A DNA stretch of 13,915 bases from Euryarchaeota archaeon UBA59. GTDB taxonomy: Archaea > Thermoplasmatota > Poseidoniia > Poseidoniales > Thalassarchaeaceae. A program made the translations under genes and the position numbers. The stretch spans positions 1-13,915 of the forward strand of contig DAVI01000030.1 in assembly GCA_002505495.1 (NCBI GenBank). The letters are read 5' to 3'. Of the stretch, positions 1-6,879 are shown piece after piece (the first letter of the stretch is position 1; each line of letters opens with the position of its first letter). The notes under the pieces were generated by a model. The model did no database searches and was not told the DNA's origin. It worked only from the letters and a program-made list of their open reading frames with translations.

Positions 1-42
1 TATTGGCGAGATGCAGGCACTGGTCAGTGGGTAAAACACTAA
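1..42 (+). CDS. possible C-terminal tail of a gene cut by the window edge
   Basis: Frame 1 is open from the window edge and ends with TAA at 40-42, giving a 13-residue tail, YWRDAGTGQWVKH. The tail is rich in Trp and charged residues and reads like real protein, but it is too short to assign to a family. Another frame (codons from position 2, stop at 32-34) would give a ten-residue tail, IGEMQALVSG, so the frame is not certain. If real, the gene runs toward cbf5, which ends on the other strand at 148. An inverted repeat TGGTA / TACCA (48-52 and 60-64, 7-nt loop) lies just after the stop and could form a weak 3' hairpin. Confidence 0.3.
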   Translation, partial: YWRDAGTGQWVKH

Positions 43-147
43 TCTGCTGGTATGGGAAGTACCAACAAATCGTTGTACTTGTGGTTTGAACAGTTCGTGC
101 TGAAATCCCGATCAACAGGTCCGATTCGGTGGACGCACAAGGGTCTA

Positions 148-1110
148 CTACCATCGCTTCGGATAGACTTCAGTTGACATGAGAACGGTGTTAGAACGGG
201 CAATTTCTCCGGACTTCATCGATTCGACTGCGTCGCCGTCAACTCGCATGGTCGCCAATGAGACGGCCTCTCCCTTCATCGTCACGACAAGCACCTCGTC
301 ACCCTCGCTCGCAGACAGGTCAACTGACACGACCCCCGGCCTAGCAAGTGGGGCGCCATGAGCAAGTGCTGCAGCTGCGCCATCCTTCACCACTATTCGT
401 GGAAGAGAGTCGAGTAGGGTCTCCACTGGTTGGACCAGCCTCAGCATCGCCTCTGGTTGGTCATGTTCCCTCCAAAGGTGAATGGCATCGGCCAATTGGT
501 GCATCGTGACCGCTTCCGACTCCAGATGCTCACTGGTTCGGCTACGCCGCAGTTCAATCAACTCGACTGGACCCCCGAGGAAGAGTCCGAGGTCCCTCGC
601 CATTGTGCGGATGTAGGTGCCCGCTTCGCAGTCGATGGAGATTAGTACCAATCTTTCGTCTCTCTCGATGAGGTCGAAGGAATTGATGGTCCTCTGGCGG
701 ACTTGGATTTTGACTGCCGATTCCTTCGGGGGGACATTGTGAATCCTGCCTGTCAGGTTCTTGATTCCCTCGGCCAAGTCCTCTTCACTCGTGTCGGCGG
801 GAATTCGGATGACTCCGACATACTGCTTGCCTCCCTTCAAAATCCGAGAGGTAAGTCGCATCGCCCCACCGGTCAGGAGCATGAGAGCGCCAGTCGCGAA
901 TGGGTCGAGAGTCCCACCATGTCCCATCTTGTCGAGGCCGAGCATATCCCTAGCCCACGCTGACACTTGGTGACTGCTTGGTCCAGCAGGTTTGTCGATG
1001 AGCAACCAGCCGGCAGCGAGTCTCGCCTTGACATCACGCATCTCCGGATCGCAACCATGTTTCGGGTCACTCGAAGCCTCAGGGTCCAAGAGCCGGATTT
1101 CACCACTCAT
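148..1110 (-). CDS. cbf5: Cbf5/TruB-type tRNA and H/ACA RNP pseudouridine synthase
   Basis: Makes pseudouridine in RNA. Archaeal Cbf5 is the catalytic subunit of H/ACA guide RNPs acting on rRNA and also makes Psi55 in tRNA. The 320-residue protein carries the TruB catalytic motif GHGGTLDP near residues 64-71; Asp69 is the expected nucleophile. Further family blocks are a PPKESAVKIQVRQRTI-like stretch around 127-142 and CEAGTYIRTMARDLG around 162-176. The last 85 or so residues fit a PUA RNA-binding domain ending in the typical Cbf5 close, VLM...YPKRW, so the C-terminus is complete. A TTG lies one codon upstream, but ATG at 1110 is chosen because it overlaps the cmk stop (TGATG) and follows a purine-rich SD (GGAGGAGGGGG). 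Third gene of the DUF106-cmk-cbf5 operon. Family assignment is secure; guide-RNA dependence is inferred from archaeal homologues. Confidence 0.96.
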   Translation of the reverse strand: MSGEIRLLDPEASSDPKHGCDPEMRDVKARLAAGWLLIDKPAGPSSHQVSAWARDMLGLDKMGHGGTLDPFATGALMLLTGGAMRLTSRILKGGKQYVGVIRIPADTSEEDLAEGIKNLTGRIHNVPPKESAVKIQVRQRTINSFDLIERDERLVLISIDCEAGTYIRTMARDLGLFLGGPVELIELRRSRTSEHLESEAVTMHQLADAIHLWREHDQPEAMLRLVQPVETLLDSLPRIVVKDGAAAALAHGAPLARPGVVSVDLSASEGDEVLVVTMKGEAVSLATMRVDGDAVESMKSGEIARSNTVLMSTEVYPKRW

Positions 1111-1655
1111 CAAGCCCCCTCCTCCGCATTGAGTACGGCCTCGACGGCGTCAACCACCTCTTCGGGGGAGAGCTCGTCACCATCCACCACCAAGTTGTAG
1201 GGGGTCATGTCATCGAGGGTGATGTCGTAGAGTGTCTCGTATCTCGCCTGGTCATCCGACATTCGTTGGCGGATTCTGTCAAGCGCATCTTCGACTGAGC
1301 CACCTTCACGGCTCACCACCCGCCGCGCACGCTCATCCTCACTGACTGCAAGCCAAAGCCTTACGCAATCGATTTCGTTGTTGTGGGCCCACCAACCACA
1401 GAGCCGGGACTCCACCACTTCCGGGCCGCCTGCGCTCTGCATTGCATCGAGCAACTTCTCATCGAGAATCTTGTCAACCTCTGGCTCAGCCTCGCAAAGT
1501 GCGCTGAACTCCTCGACCGACACCCCCCTCTCCGACGCGGCCTCTCGAAACACCTGACCTCCATTCAGACTGCTCCAGCCTCGGCGGCCACAAATGTTGC
1601 CAACCAAGGTCGTGGTTCCACTTCCGGGGTGACCGCTCACAGTGAGCAGTACCAT
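1110..1655 (-). CDS. cmk: archaeal cytidylate kinase (CMP kinase)
   Basis: Phosphorylates CMP/dCMP with ATP in pyrimidine nucleotide synthesis and salvage. The 181-residue protein opens with a beta strand and a P-loop, GHPGSGTTT (residues 8-16). The usual Walker lysine is Thr, which I recall as normal for the archaeal CMP kinase branch rather than damage. Next come GGQVFREAASERG (32-44), matching the archaeal AGEIFRE..A.ERG block, then ESRLCGWWA (82-90, the ..E.RL.GW.A block), and a lid with Arg-rich REGGSVEDALDRIRQR (116-131) followed by RYETLYDI. The open frame continues upstream to 1856 with a low-complexity Arg-rich stretch antisense-like in composition; this is rejected because ATG 1655 starts the conserved fold and has a GGAGG seven bases before it. 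It lies 1 nt after the DUF106 stop and overlaps the cbf5 start. Confidence 0.94.
   Translation of the reverse strand: MVLLTVSGHPGSGTTTLVGNICGRRGWSSLNGGQVFREAASERGVSVEEFSALCEAEPEVDKILDEKLLDAMQSAGGPEVVESRLCGWWAHNNEIDCVRLWLAVSEDERARRVVSREGGSVEDALDRIRQRMSDDQARYETLYDITLDDMTPYNLVVDGDELSPEEVVDAVEAVLNAEEGA
1116..1125 (-). promoter_or_regulatory. ribosome binding site of cbf5
   Basis: On the minus strand GGAGGAGGGG precedes CTTG (plus one G) and the ATG at 1110, inside the last codons of cmk. It is one of the strongest SD-like tracts in the window. It favours ATG 1110 over the in-frame TTG at 1113, and together with the TGATG stop/start overlap suggests coupled translation. Confidence 0.75.
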
Positions 1656-1656
1656 C

Positions 1657-2541
1657 TCAACGCCTCCAGGTGTGGCGGCAGAATACGCAACGCAGTCTAC
1701 CGTCTGGAGCCCGTTCGACGGATTCTGAGTCACATTCGGGACAACTGGTCCCCTCCTTCGGGGCTGCGCCGACGACCTTTGCCACCGCCGCCGCGACTGC
1801 CTTGCCCTTCTTCTTGAGCGGCCCGTCCCGCGATGACCTCCTTCCTGAGCCCCCACGAGCCCCGCCCGTCGGTTTGTCCTCCCTCAGAAGTTCTAGGAGT
1901 GGTTCTGGAAGTGGCTCTCCTGCCACGACGACCGGGTGGTTTCGGTAGCGGAACAGTTTGATGTGGCGGTCAACGATTCTCCCGAGGGGCGCGGAGAGGC
2001 AGATGTAGGTCGCAATCCAAGCGGGGAAGATGATGACCTTGTCTGTCAGCAGGTTCCACTCCGGAGTCCACGGCAGTGAGACATAATCGACTCGATACTG
2101 CTCTACACTCAAGTTCATCCAAGAGAAGATGGCGATGATGAAAATGAAGGTGAACATCATCGGCCGCATCATCGCATTCTGCAATTTCATCTGTTCAGGC
2201 ATCAATCGCTGCTGAATCTTGGCGATCTTGTCCATTCGAACCTTGTCACGGTCCTGCATCGCCTCCTTGCGCAATTTCCCCATCTGCTTGTTCCTGTGGC
2301 CCAGGTGAGCCTGCTGGATTGGGTCCATGAAGAACGATCTGAATACCGTGTTTACCACCATAATCGACGAGCCTACCAAGCCCACTGTGAGGACAAACCA
2401 AATGTCAGAGAAGGGAATGAGCGGTGTCAAAACCTTGTCTGCACCGGTAGCGAGAGAGTTGCGGATTTTCGGGTTGATGAGGAGCAGGGACATCATCAAG
2501 AGCATCAGAAGAGGGGTCGCCATTGAGCCCAGGCCGGGCAT
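1657..2541 (-). CDS. DUF106 / EMC3-TMCO1-like (YidC/Oxa1 superfamily) membrane protein with C-terminal zinc ribbon
   Basis: Archaeal DUF106 proteins belong to the YidC/Oxa1/EMC3/TMCO1 superfamily and are thought to insert membrane proteins. The predicted 294 residues hold hydrophobic segments near 7-22, 46-67, 128-145 and 168-185. Between the second and third is a long charged, Met-rich, probably coiled-coil helical region (about 75-125), as in this family. After the membrane core comes a Lys/Arg/Gly-rich linker (about 222-262) and then a zinc ribbon, CPEC (267-270) and CVFC (285-288), which I do not recognise as a usual part of DUF106. The open frame extends to ATG 2595 (or TTG 2598), with GTG 2568 and ATG 2523 also possible; none has an SD. 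ATG 2541 is a guess placed just before the first membrane segment. It heads the operon with cmk (1-nt gap) and cbf5. Confidence 0.88.
   Translation of the reverse strand: MPGLGSMATPLLMLLMMSLLLINPKIRNSLATGADKVLTPLIPFSDIWFVLTVGLVGSSIMVVNTVFRSFFMDPIQQAHLGHRNKQMGKLRKEAMQDRDKVRMDKIAKIQQRLMPEQMKLQNAMMRPMMFTFIFIIAIFSWMNLSVEQYRVDYVSLPWTPEWNLLTDKVIIFPAWIATYICLSAPLGRIVDRHIKLFRYRNHPVVVAGEPLPEPLLELLREDKPTGGARGGSGRRSSRDGPLKKKGKAVAAAVAKVVGAAPKEGTSCPECDSESVERAPDGRLRCVFCRHTWRR
1663..1667 (-). promoter_or_regulatory. ribosome binding site deciding the cmk start
   Basis: GGAGG on the minus strand lies 7 nt (CGTTGAG) before ATG 1655, inside the end of the DUF106 gene. It is the reason for rejecting the far longer N-terminus that the open frame would allow. 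Confidence 0.75.
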
Positions 2542-2610
2542 CTCGGGCTCATCGTCGAGTTCTGACACAGTGCTTCGGCAATGACCCCGTCGCATCAACT
2601 CTTGGGTCAG

Positions 2611-2625
2611 CGCGCCTTAGGCGCG
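2611..2625. promoter_or_regulatory. inverted repeat in the divergent DUF106/TPR intergenic region
   Basis: CGCGCCTTAGGCGCG is a perfect 6-bp dyad (CGCGCC / GGCGCG) around a 3-nt centre, between the DUF106 operon and the divergent TPR-like gene. It could be an operator or a hairpin in a 5' leader. I see no convincing TATA box nearby, so its regulatory role is only inferred from position. Confidence 0.35.
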
Positions 2626-2636
2626 TCAAACTTCTG

Positions 2637-3581
2637 ATGGCAAGTTATGAGTGTGAAGACGCATCTCGCGGTTTGACTGAGATGGATACGCCGGAGGATG
2701 TTCTTAGCGCAGTTCGTGAGGCGATGATGGCCGGCGACCTGGATGCGGCAGAGGCAACTCTGCGCATGGCATCGAAGCGGTGGTCGAGAGAGCCGGAGTT
2801 TGCGATTCGGTACGCGAGGGTATTGAGTCAGCAGGGGAAGGACAAGGCCGCATTCAAGGCCTATCGGAAGGTGATGAGGAAGGCGCCCGAGCGATTGGAT
2901 GCCTGCCGAGGGGCTGCCGATTCCGCGATAAAAGTTGGAAAAGGGCGGGATGCAGAGAAGTTGTACGGCCGCGCCATCGGACTCGGGCTGTCACTCGATG
3001 AGGCAAATGCAGGAATCGCTCGCTCGCTGACTCTTAGGAATCGACACGCTGAGGCGTGGGATATTGCACTGTCACAGTTCAAGGATTCAGGTAGAAAAAG
3101 CAGGGAGTTGCACGCTTTGCTGAAGGAGATGTCACCAATAGTCGGCGCTGCGGTCCCTCCGCTCAACGAATTTGACATGGCTGATGTTGAACAGACCCAA
3201 CAAGAAGTTCGAAGAGACCACTCGGACCCGACTTTGGGGGGCCAGAGTTTCGATGCTGGGAGTCTTGAGGCGATGGCTGGTGTCGACAAGCAAACACTCG
3301 TGGAGGATGATGTTCTAGAATTTGAGAATCTCCTAGATGATTCTGTGAAGATGGGTGGTGAGACCTCTCTAGGCATTGACCTCAGTTTCCTCGACCGACC
3401 CTCTGAAACAGAAGAGGTCCCTCCTCAGACAGAAGAGGTCGCGACTGCCGACCTCGACCTTTCCGAGGACGATGACACATCCCAATCTGAAGTGGCCGTC
3501 GAGACAACCCGTGCAGCAGCTGAAACAAAGCCCTTGGATCTCGATGATGACGACCCATTCGCTGACTGGCCAGACCTCTGA
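2637..3581 (+). CDS. TPR-like repeat protein with long acidic C-terminal tail, function unknown
   Basis: From ATG 2637 the product has 314 residues. Residues 17-150 are helical and fit degenerate tetratricopeptide repeats: a G-x-A-F-Y-P pattern is visible around 53-85 (ARVLSQQGKDKAAFKAYRKV then AP) and again around 88-120 (GKGRDAEKLYGRAI). Residues 180-314 are low complexity, Asp/Glu/Ser/Thr-rich and probably disordered, ending DDDDPFADWPDL. The end looks like a short peptide motif on an acidic tail. There is no signal peptide or membrane segment, so it is cytosolic and may be a scaffold. ATG 2682 is an alternative start that would put a weak TATA-like AGTTATGA about 30 bp upstream; the frame itself opens at 2523 but would overlap the DUF106 N-terminus. 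It is divergent from the DUF106 operon and convergent with the large gene at 3700-6723. Confidence 0.8.
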   Translation: MASYECEDASRGLTEMDTPEDVLSAVREAMMAGDLDAAEATLRMASKRWSREPEFAIRYARVLSQQGKDKAAFKAYRKVMRKAPERLDACRGAADSAIKVGKGRDAEKLYGRAIGLGLSLDEANAGIARSLTLRNRHAEAWDIALSQFKDSGRKSRELHALLKEMSPIVGAAVPPLNEFDMADVEQTQQEVRRDHSDPTLGGQSFDAGSLEAMAGVDKQTLVEDDVLEFENLLDDSVKMGGETSLGIDLSFLDRPSETEEVPPQTEEVATADLDLSEDDDTSQSEVAVETTRAAAETKPLDLDDDDPFADWPDL

Positions 3582-3585
3582 AACC

Positions 3586-3614
3586 AATCTCTTAGCTCTG
3601 AGGGCGAAGAGATT
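3586..3614. other. inverted repeat after the TPR-like gene
   Basis: AATCTCTT (3586-3593) and AAGAGATT (3607-3614) form a perfect 8-bp stem with a 13-nt loop, starting 4 nt after the stop of the TPR-like gene and within the 118-bp convergent gap. No T-run follows on either side, so a classic archaeal poly-U terminator is not shown. It may be a 3'-end structure shared by the two convergent genes. Confidence 0.35.
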
Positions 3615-3699
3615 CTGCATTGTCGCCCGGCATACCTCGAAAGAGCATCCTGTCTCGTGGGTAAAACGCGCGGTCGTCAGCGGTGGGATTGCCGGTCAA

Positions 3700-6600
3700 T
3701 CACTCGAATTCGAATGAGCAGGTTCCGCAAACATTGGCCCCTGCGGGGTTGGCAGAACTGCAGATGGGGCAAGTTCGCCCCTCAGCATCGGCATCGGCGG
3801 CGGGTTCGTCTTCGACATCATCGTCATCTGACTCAGCGTCGTCTGAGTCGTCATCACCGGTTATCTGTTGAAGGGCAGCGTCCATGTCGTCTTCTGAGTC
3901 TGCGTCACTGTCGTCCGAGTCTGCGTCCTCTCCATCTTCATCGGAGTCAGCGTCCTCTTCAGCGTCGCCTGAGTCATCATCAGCGTCGTCTGAGTCAACA
4001 TCTTCAGCGTCGTTACCGTCATCGGATTCAGAATCGTCAGCGGAGTCAGCCTCTTCACCGTCAGCATCGTCGGCTTCCTCATCATCCGCCTGTTCTTCTT
4101 CAGAAGGCAGGGGGGGAAGGTCCTCGTCGACCTCGTCACCGAATGAAGCGCCGTGAAATTCTTGCGCCTCACTGACCTTGTACTCGTCACCAGCATCGCC
4201 GACCAACTCGTAGATGACCTCAATTCTCTCATCCTTTTCGATGACATCGAGGTGCCAGGTGACCTTGGTGCCATCCTCCATCACCTCTTTTTCCATCTCT
4301 GCCTCTCTGTTGCCTTTAGCATCGGAGCGGATGTTGTAGCCTTTGATTTCAAAGGCCGCTGGAACTACATCGTGTAGAATCAGGTCTTCAAGTGCCGAGT
4401 CCGAACGGTTTTGGAACATGATCAACACCTCGTAGCGACCTGCCCCACCAGCGGGGAACACTTCCTTTCCAGTACTGAACTTACGTCGCTTGTGGATGAC
4501 ACGGACGATAGGCACCGCGTCAAGCATTCTGGTAGCCACAGGTCCGTACCTCTCGGCGCTAAAGTCGCAGCGGAGTGGTCCGGCGACTACATCGTTATCC
4601 GGGCTCGGGTCTGGAGCGACCAACGGGTAGGACACTGTTAGGGTCTGACCCGGCTCAAGGCCGATTGGACCCTTGGTTCCGATTGTCAATAACATGGTGT
4701 GGCCTGGGCCATCCGGGCTGACTCGGTCTGACTCGAGTGAAAGGCCCTCTTTCACCTCTATTCTGAACTGGTCCCGAATCAGATCCTTGCCGTCGATTGA
4801 GCACAAAATCTGCTCGATGTCTGGATGGTTGAAGATTCCAGGGATGTCATCGGTCATTCTCATCAGGTTGATGGTCGATGAACCAGTATTCTCAACGGTT
4901 ATCTCTGCATCAACAGCCGCCTCTCTATAACTTCTCAAAACATCAACTGAGTAGCTCTTTTTGACATCTGCCTCGAGGACGGTAATCACATGTTGCTGCA
5001 ACTCGATTGCGCCGTTTGTGCTGTGAGTCACTCGGGGAATTACGGTGAAGCCGAGTTCTTGGTTGAAGTTCGGCTTTTCGGTAGAAGGTACGACTGCAAC
5101 TTCGCTCTCCCATCTCCCATCAGGAAGGACATCCTTCTCGACATCGGTGATGTCGAAGAGCAGATCATCTGAACCGGCCATCTTCACCTGAAGTCTGACC
5201 AAGTCGACTGCGAAGGACGAGCGATTTTCAAAAATCGCTTGACAGCGCCAGTTGTCTGGGCGCTCGTCCTCATCGACATCCATGTAACTGAAGCCGCGGC
5301 AGAATGCATCCAATTCAGTGACGGACATCGCTGAAAGGGTCGCATCTGCCCGGTAGGTTGCGCTGGTGGTCCCCGCATCGATTGGGTCGATGACATCTGA
5401 GACCAATTCGGCTGTCAGAGGCAGGGTCCTCTTGCCGCCAGGCGAGAGGGTACCGACGGACCATGTCAGTGCTCCTTGGTTTACTGTGTGGGAATCGCCA
5501 CCTGCAACGGTCAGTTGTGAGGGGATGTCTCGGGTGACCTCGACATCGTGTAGGTCAACAGGTCCGACATTCTCTACTTCAACCTCGATGGAGATTGTTT
5601 GCGCCTCTTCGGAACAGACGGAGGATGTGCTTCGGTCCTGTCCGCGATCGGGCTTGGTGTCGAGTCGCTCTCTTACAACCAACATTCGTGGTCCTGAGAC
5701 CTCGTATTCCCGGGTGTGTTCCTTTCCGGGGTCCAATTCCTGTACCGGCAGATGACCTTCCTCGATGTCGGTGTTTGACAGTCCACTCAGGAAAATGTCG
5801 ATGTCCCAAAGTCTGTCCTTCTCGCTAGGATTGGTGATGTTGAGGAGTCCGCTCACTGTCTGCTCAATGACCTCTCCATCTGGGCTCAAGGTGGATGTCT
5901 CCTCCTCATGCAGTGAACCGTGTAGTTTGTCACCAGGGATTGCATCGACATCAGGGATATCTCGAACTCCCGCGCCCGCATGAAGGTACTCGGGCTCAGG
6001 CTCAGGTTCTGCCTCGGCCTCTTCCTCGTCATCGGATTCCGCCTCTTCAGCTTCAGCAGCCTCTTCGCCGTCGTCATCTGACTCGTCGCCAGATTCGTCG
6101 TCGGACTCGTCACCTAGTGGCCCTAACAGGTCAATGGCAGGCGCCTCTTCGGTTGCCTCTTCGGCATCCTCGTCGCTGGCTTCATCGCCTTCATCATCCG
6201 AATCTTCATCAGAACTCTCTTCGAGGGGTGCGTCAAGTAGACTTGCGGCGGCGGCGTCAAGCAAATCTTCGCCGTCTTCTGAATCCTCATCAACCTCTTC
6301 CTCAACCGGTTCTAGAGCGCCGAGAAGGTCGGCGGCGGAACCCATGTCGAGGCTAGCCTCTTCAGGTTCTTCATCTGCAGTTTCCGGTTCAAGACCGGGT
6401 GGGGGTGGAGGTGGAGCGTCATCCATTCCAGGAGGTGGGGGTGGAGGTGGAGCGTCATCCATTCCAGGAGGTGGGGGTGGAGGTGCATCCATTCCGGGCG
6501 GTGGCGGTGGTGCTGGACCATCGGGCGGAGGAGGCGGAGGTGCATCCATGCCAGGGGGTGGAGGTGGCGGAGCGTCCATTCCCGGGGGAGGTGGTGGAGG

Positions 6601-6723
6601 TGCATCCATACCCGGAGGTGGCGGAGGTGTAGGCTCGGTGTCCATCTCGGGCGGTGGTGGTGGTGGTGGTGCATCGAATCCGGGCGGGGGGGGCGGGGGC
6701 GTATTCTGTTCATCATCTGACAT
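3700..6723 (-). CDS. large modular protein: polyproline repeats, acidic linkers, beta-sandwich repeats and C-terminal zinc ribbon
   Basis: 1007 residues, family not recognised. In order: residues 9-110, ten blocks of 5-7 prolines separated by GMDA or GMDDA; 112-245, a Glu/Asp/Ser-rich stretch; about 285-850, a globular part with several strand-rich units carrying motifs such as ISIEVEVENVGPVDLHDVEVTRDIP, IFENRSSFAVDLVRLQVKMAG, ITVENTGSSTINLMRMTDDIP and MFQNRSDSALEDLILHDVVP, resembling DUF11/CARDB-type Ig-like repeats; 866-982, an extremely acidic Asp/Ser/Ala stretch; 985-1002, a zinc ribbon with CPIC and CGTC. No signal peptide or membrane segment is visible, so the Ig-like repeats would be cytoplasmic, unlike most DUF11 proteins. 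ATG 6723 has an SD, GGAAGGAG, 8 nt upstream; the open frame to 6786 is not needed. It is divergent from the GPN GTPase. A scaffold role is a guess. Confidence 0.88.
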   Translation of the reverse strand: MSDDEQNTPPPPPPGFDAPPPPPPPEMDTEPTPPPPPGMDAPPPPPPGMDAPPPPPPGMDAPPPPPPDGPAPPPPPGMDAPPPPPPGMDDAPPPPPPPGMDDAPPPPPPGLEPETADEEPEEASLDMGSAADLLGALEPVEEEVDEDSEDGEDLLDAAAASLLDAPLEESSDEDSDDEGDEASDEDAEEATEEAPAIDLLGPLGDESDDESGDESDDDGEEAAEAEEAESDDEEEAEAEPEPEPEYLHAGAGVRDIPDVDAIPGDKLHGSLHEEETSTLSPDGEVIEQTVSGLLNITNPSEKDRLWDIDIFLSGLSNTDIEEGHLPVQELDPGKEHTREYEVSGPRMLVVRERLDTKPDRGQDRSTSSVCSEEAQTISIEVEVENVGPVDLHDVEVTRDIPSQLTVAGGDSHTVNQGALTWSVGTLSPGGKRTLPLTAELVSDVIDPIDAGTTSATYRADATLSAMSVTELDAFCRGFSYMDVDEDERPDNWRCQAIFENRSSFAVDLVRLQVKMAGSDDLLFDITDVEKDVLPDGRWESEVAVVPSTEKPNFNQELGFTVIPRVTHSTNGAIELQQHVITVLEADVKKSYSVDVLRSYREAAVDAEITVENTGSSTINLMRMTDDIPGIFNHPDIEQILCSIDGKDLIRDQFRIEVKEGLSLESDRVSPDGPGHTMLLTIGTKGPIGLEPGQTLTVSYPLVAPDPSPDNDVVAGPLRCDFSAERYGPVATRMLDAVPIVRVIHKRRKFSTGKEVFPAGGAGRYEVLIMFQNRSDSALEDLILHDVVPAAFEIKGYNIRSDAKGNREAEMEKEVMEDGTKVTWHLDVIEKDERIEVIYELVGDAGDEYKVSEAQEFHGASFGDEVDEDLPPLPSEEEQADDEEADDADGEEADSADDSESDDGNDAEDVDSDDADDDSGDAEEDADSDEDGEDADSDDSDADSEDDMDAALQQITGDDDSDDAESDDDDVEDEPAADADAEGRTCPICSSANPAGANVCGTCSFEFE
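3778..4128 (-). repeat. degenerate Asp/Ser/Ala codon repeat encoding an acidic tail
   Basis: This stretch codes for residues 866-982 of the large modular protein and is dominated by GAC, GAT, GAG, TCT and GCT/GCC codons. Imperfect 6-12 bp repeats of the GACGAC / GACTCA type recur on the minus strand. It produces several spurious open frames on the other strands. The pattern fits expansion of a short acidic codon unit. Confidence 0.6.
6394..6699 (-). repeat. polyproline-coding tandem repeats with a perfect 36-bp duplication
   Basis: Ten imperfect units of about 30-36 bp encode runs of 5-7 prolines followed by G-M-D or similar. Within them, 6400-6435 and 6436-6471 are identical 36-bp units in direct tandem, and a third copy starts at 6472 but diverges after about 14 bp. 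The exact duplication suggests recent slippage or unequal crossover. All units keep the reading frame because each is a multiple of 3. Confidence 0.8.
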
Positions 6724-6731
6724 TCTATCTA

Positions 6732-6739
6732 CTCCTTCC
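6732..6739 (-). promoter_or_regulatory. ribosome binding site of the large modular gene
   Basis: GGAAGGAG on the minus strand lies 8 nt before ATG 6723. It fixes the start and shows the transcript has a leader of at least about 20 nt, which agrees with a start near 6746 set by the TATA element at 6769-6778. Confidence 0.7.
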
Positions 6740-6768
6740 AATGAAGCACTTTCCGCCAACGCGCTCGC

Positions 6769-6778
6769 TTCTATAACC
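6769..6778. promoter_or_regulatory. TATA-like element shared by two divergent genes
   Basis: Read on + it is TTCTATAACC; on - it is GGTTATAGAA. Both orientations look like an archaeal TATA box. Taking a start about 26-27 bp downstream, the - transcript would begin near 6746, giving a short leader with an SD before ATG 6723, and the + transcript near 6800, before ATG 6835 and ATG 6880 of the GPN GTPase gene. No other TATA-like element is obvious in the interval. Confidence 0.5.
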
Positions 6779-6879
6779 GTTGTCACAGGATGGGTAGGCG
6801 AAGCCTATCGGAAGACCGGTGGGCAGACCACAATATGCCGGACGAATCCTTCAAAAACCATGGGCATGGGGCTAACATC

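Noticed and set aside
1110..1655. Defective kinase because the Walker lysine is Thr
   Set aside because: GTTT-type P-loops are, to my recollection, normal in archaeal CMP kinases, and all other blocks are intact.
1656..1856. Arg-rich N-terminal extension of cytidylate kinase
   Set aside because: It overlaps the DUF106 coding region in another frame, has no family match, and ATG 1655 has a strong SD directly before the conserved fold.
3778..4128. Short regularly spaced repeats as a CRISPR array
   Set aside because: The repeats are degenerate hexamer-like codon repeats without unique spacers, and they lie in frame inside a gene.
3884..4156. Ser/Ala-rich + strand frame
   Set aside because: Antisense reflection of the Asp/Ser/Ala acidic tail of the modular protein; no independent start signal or family.
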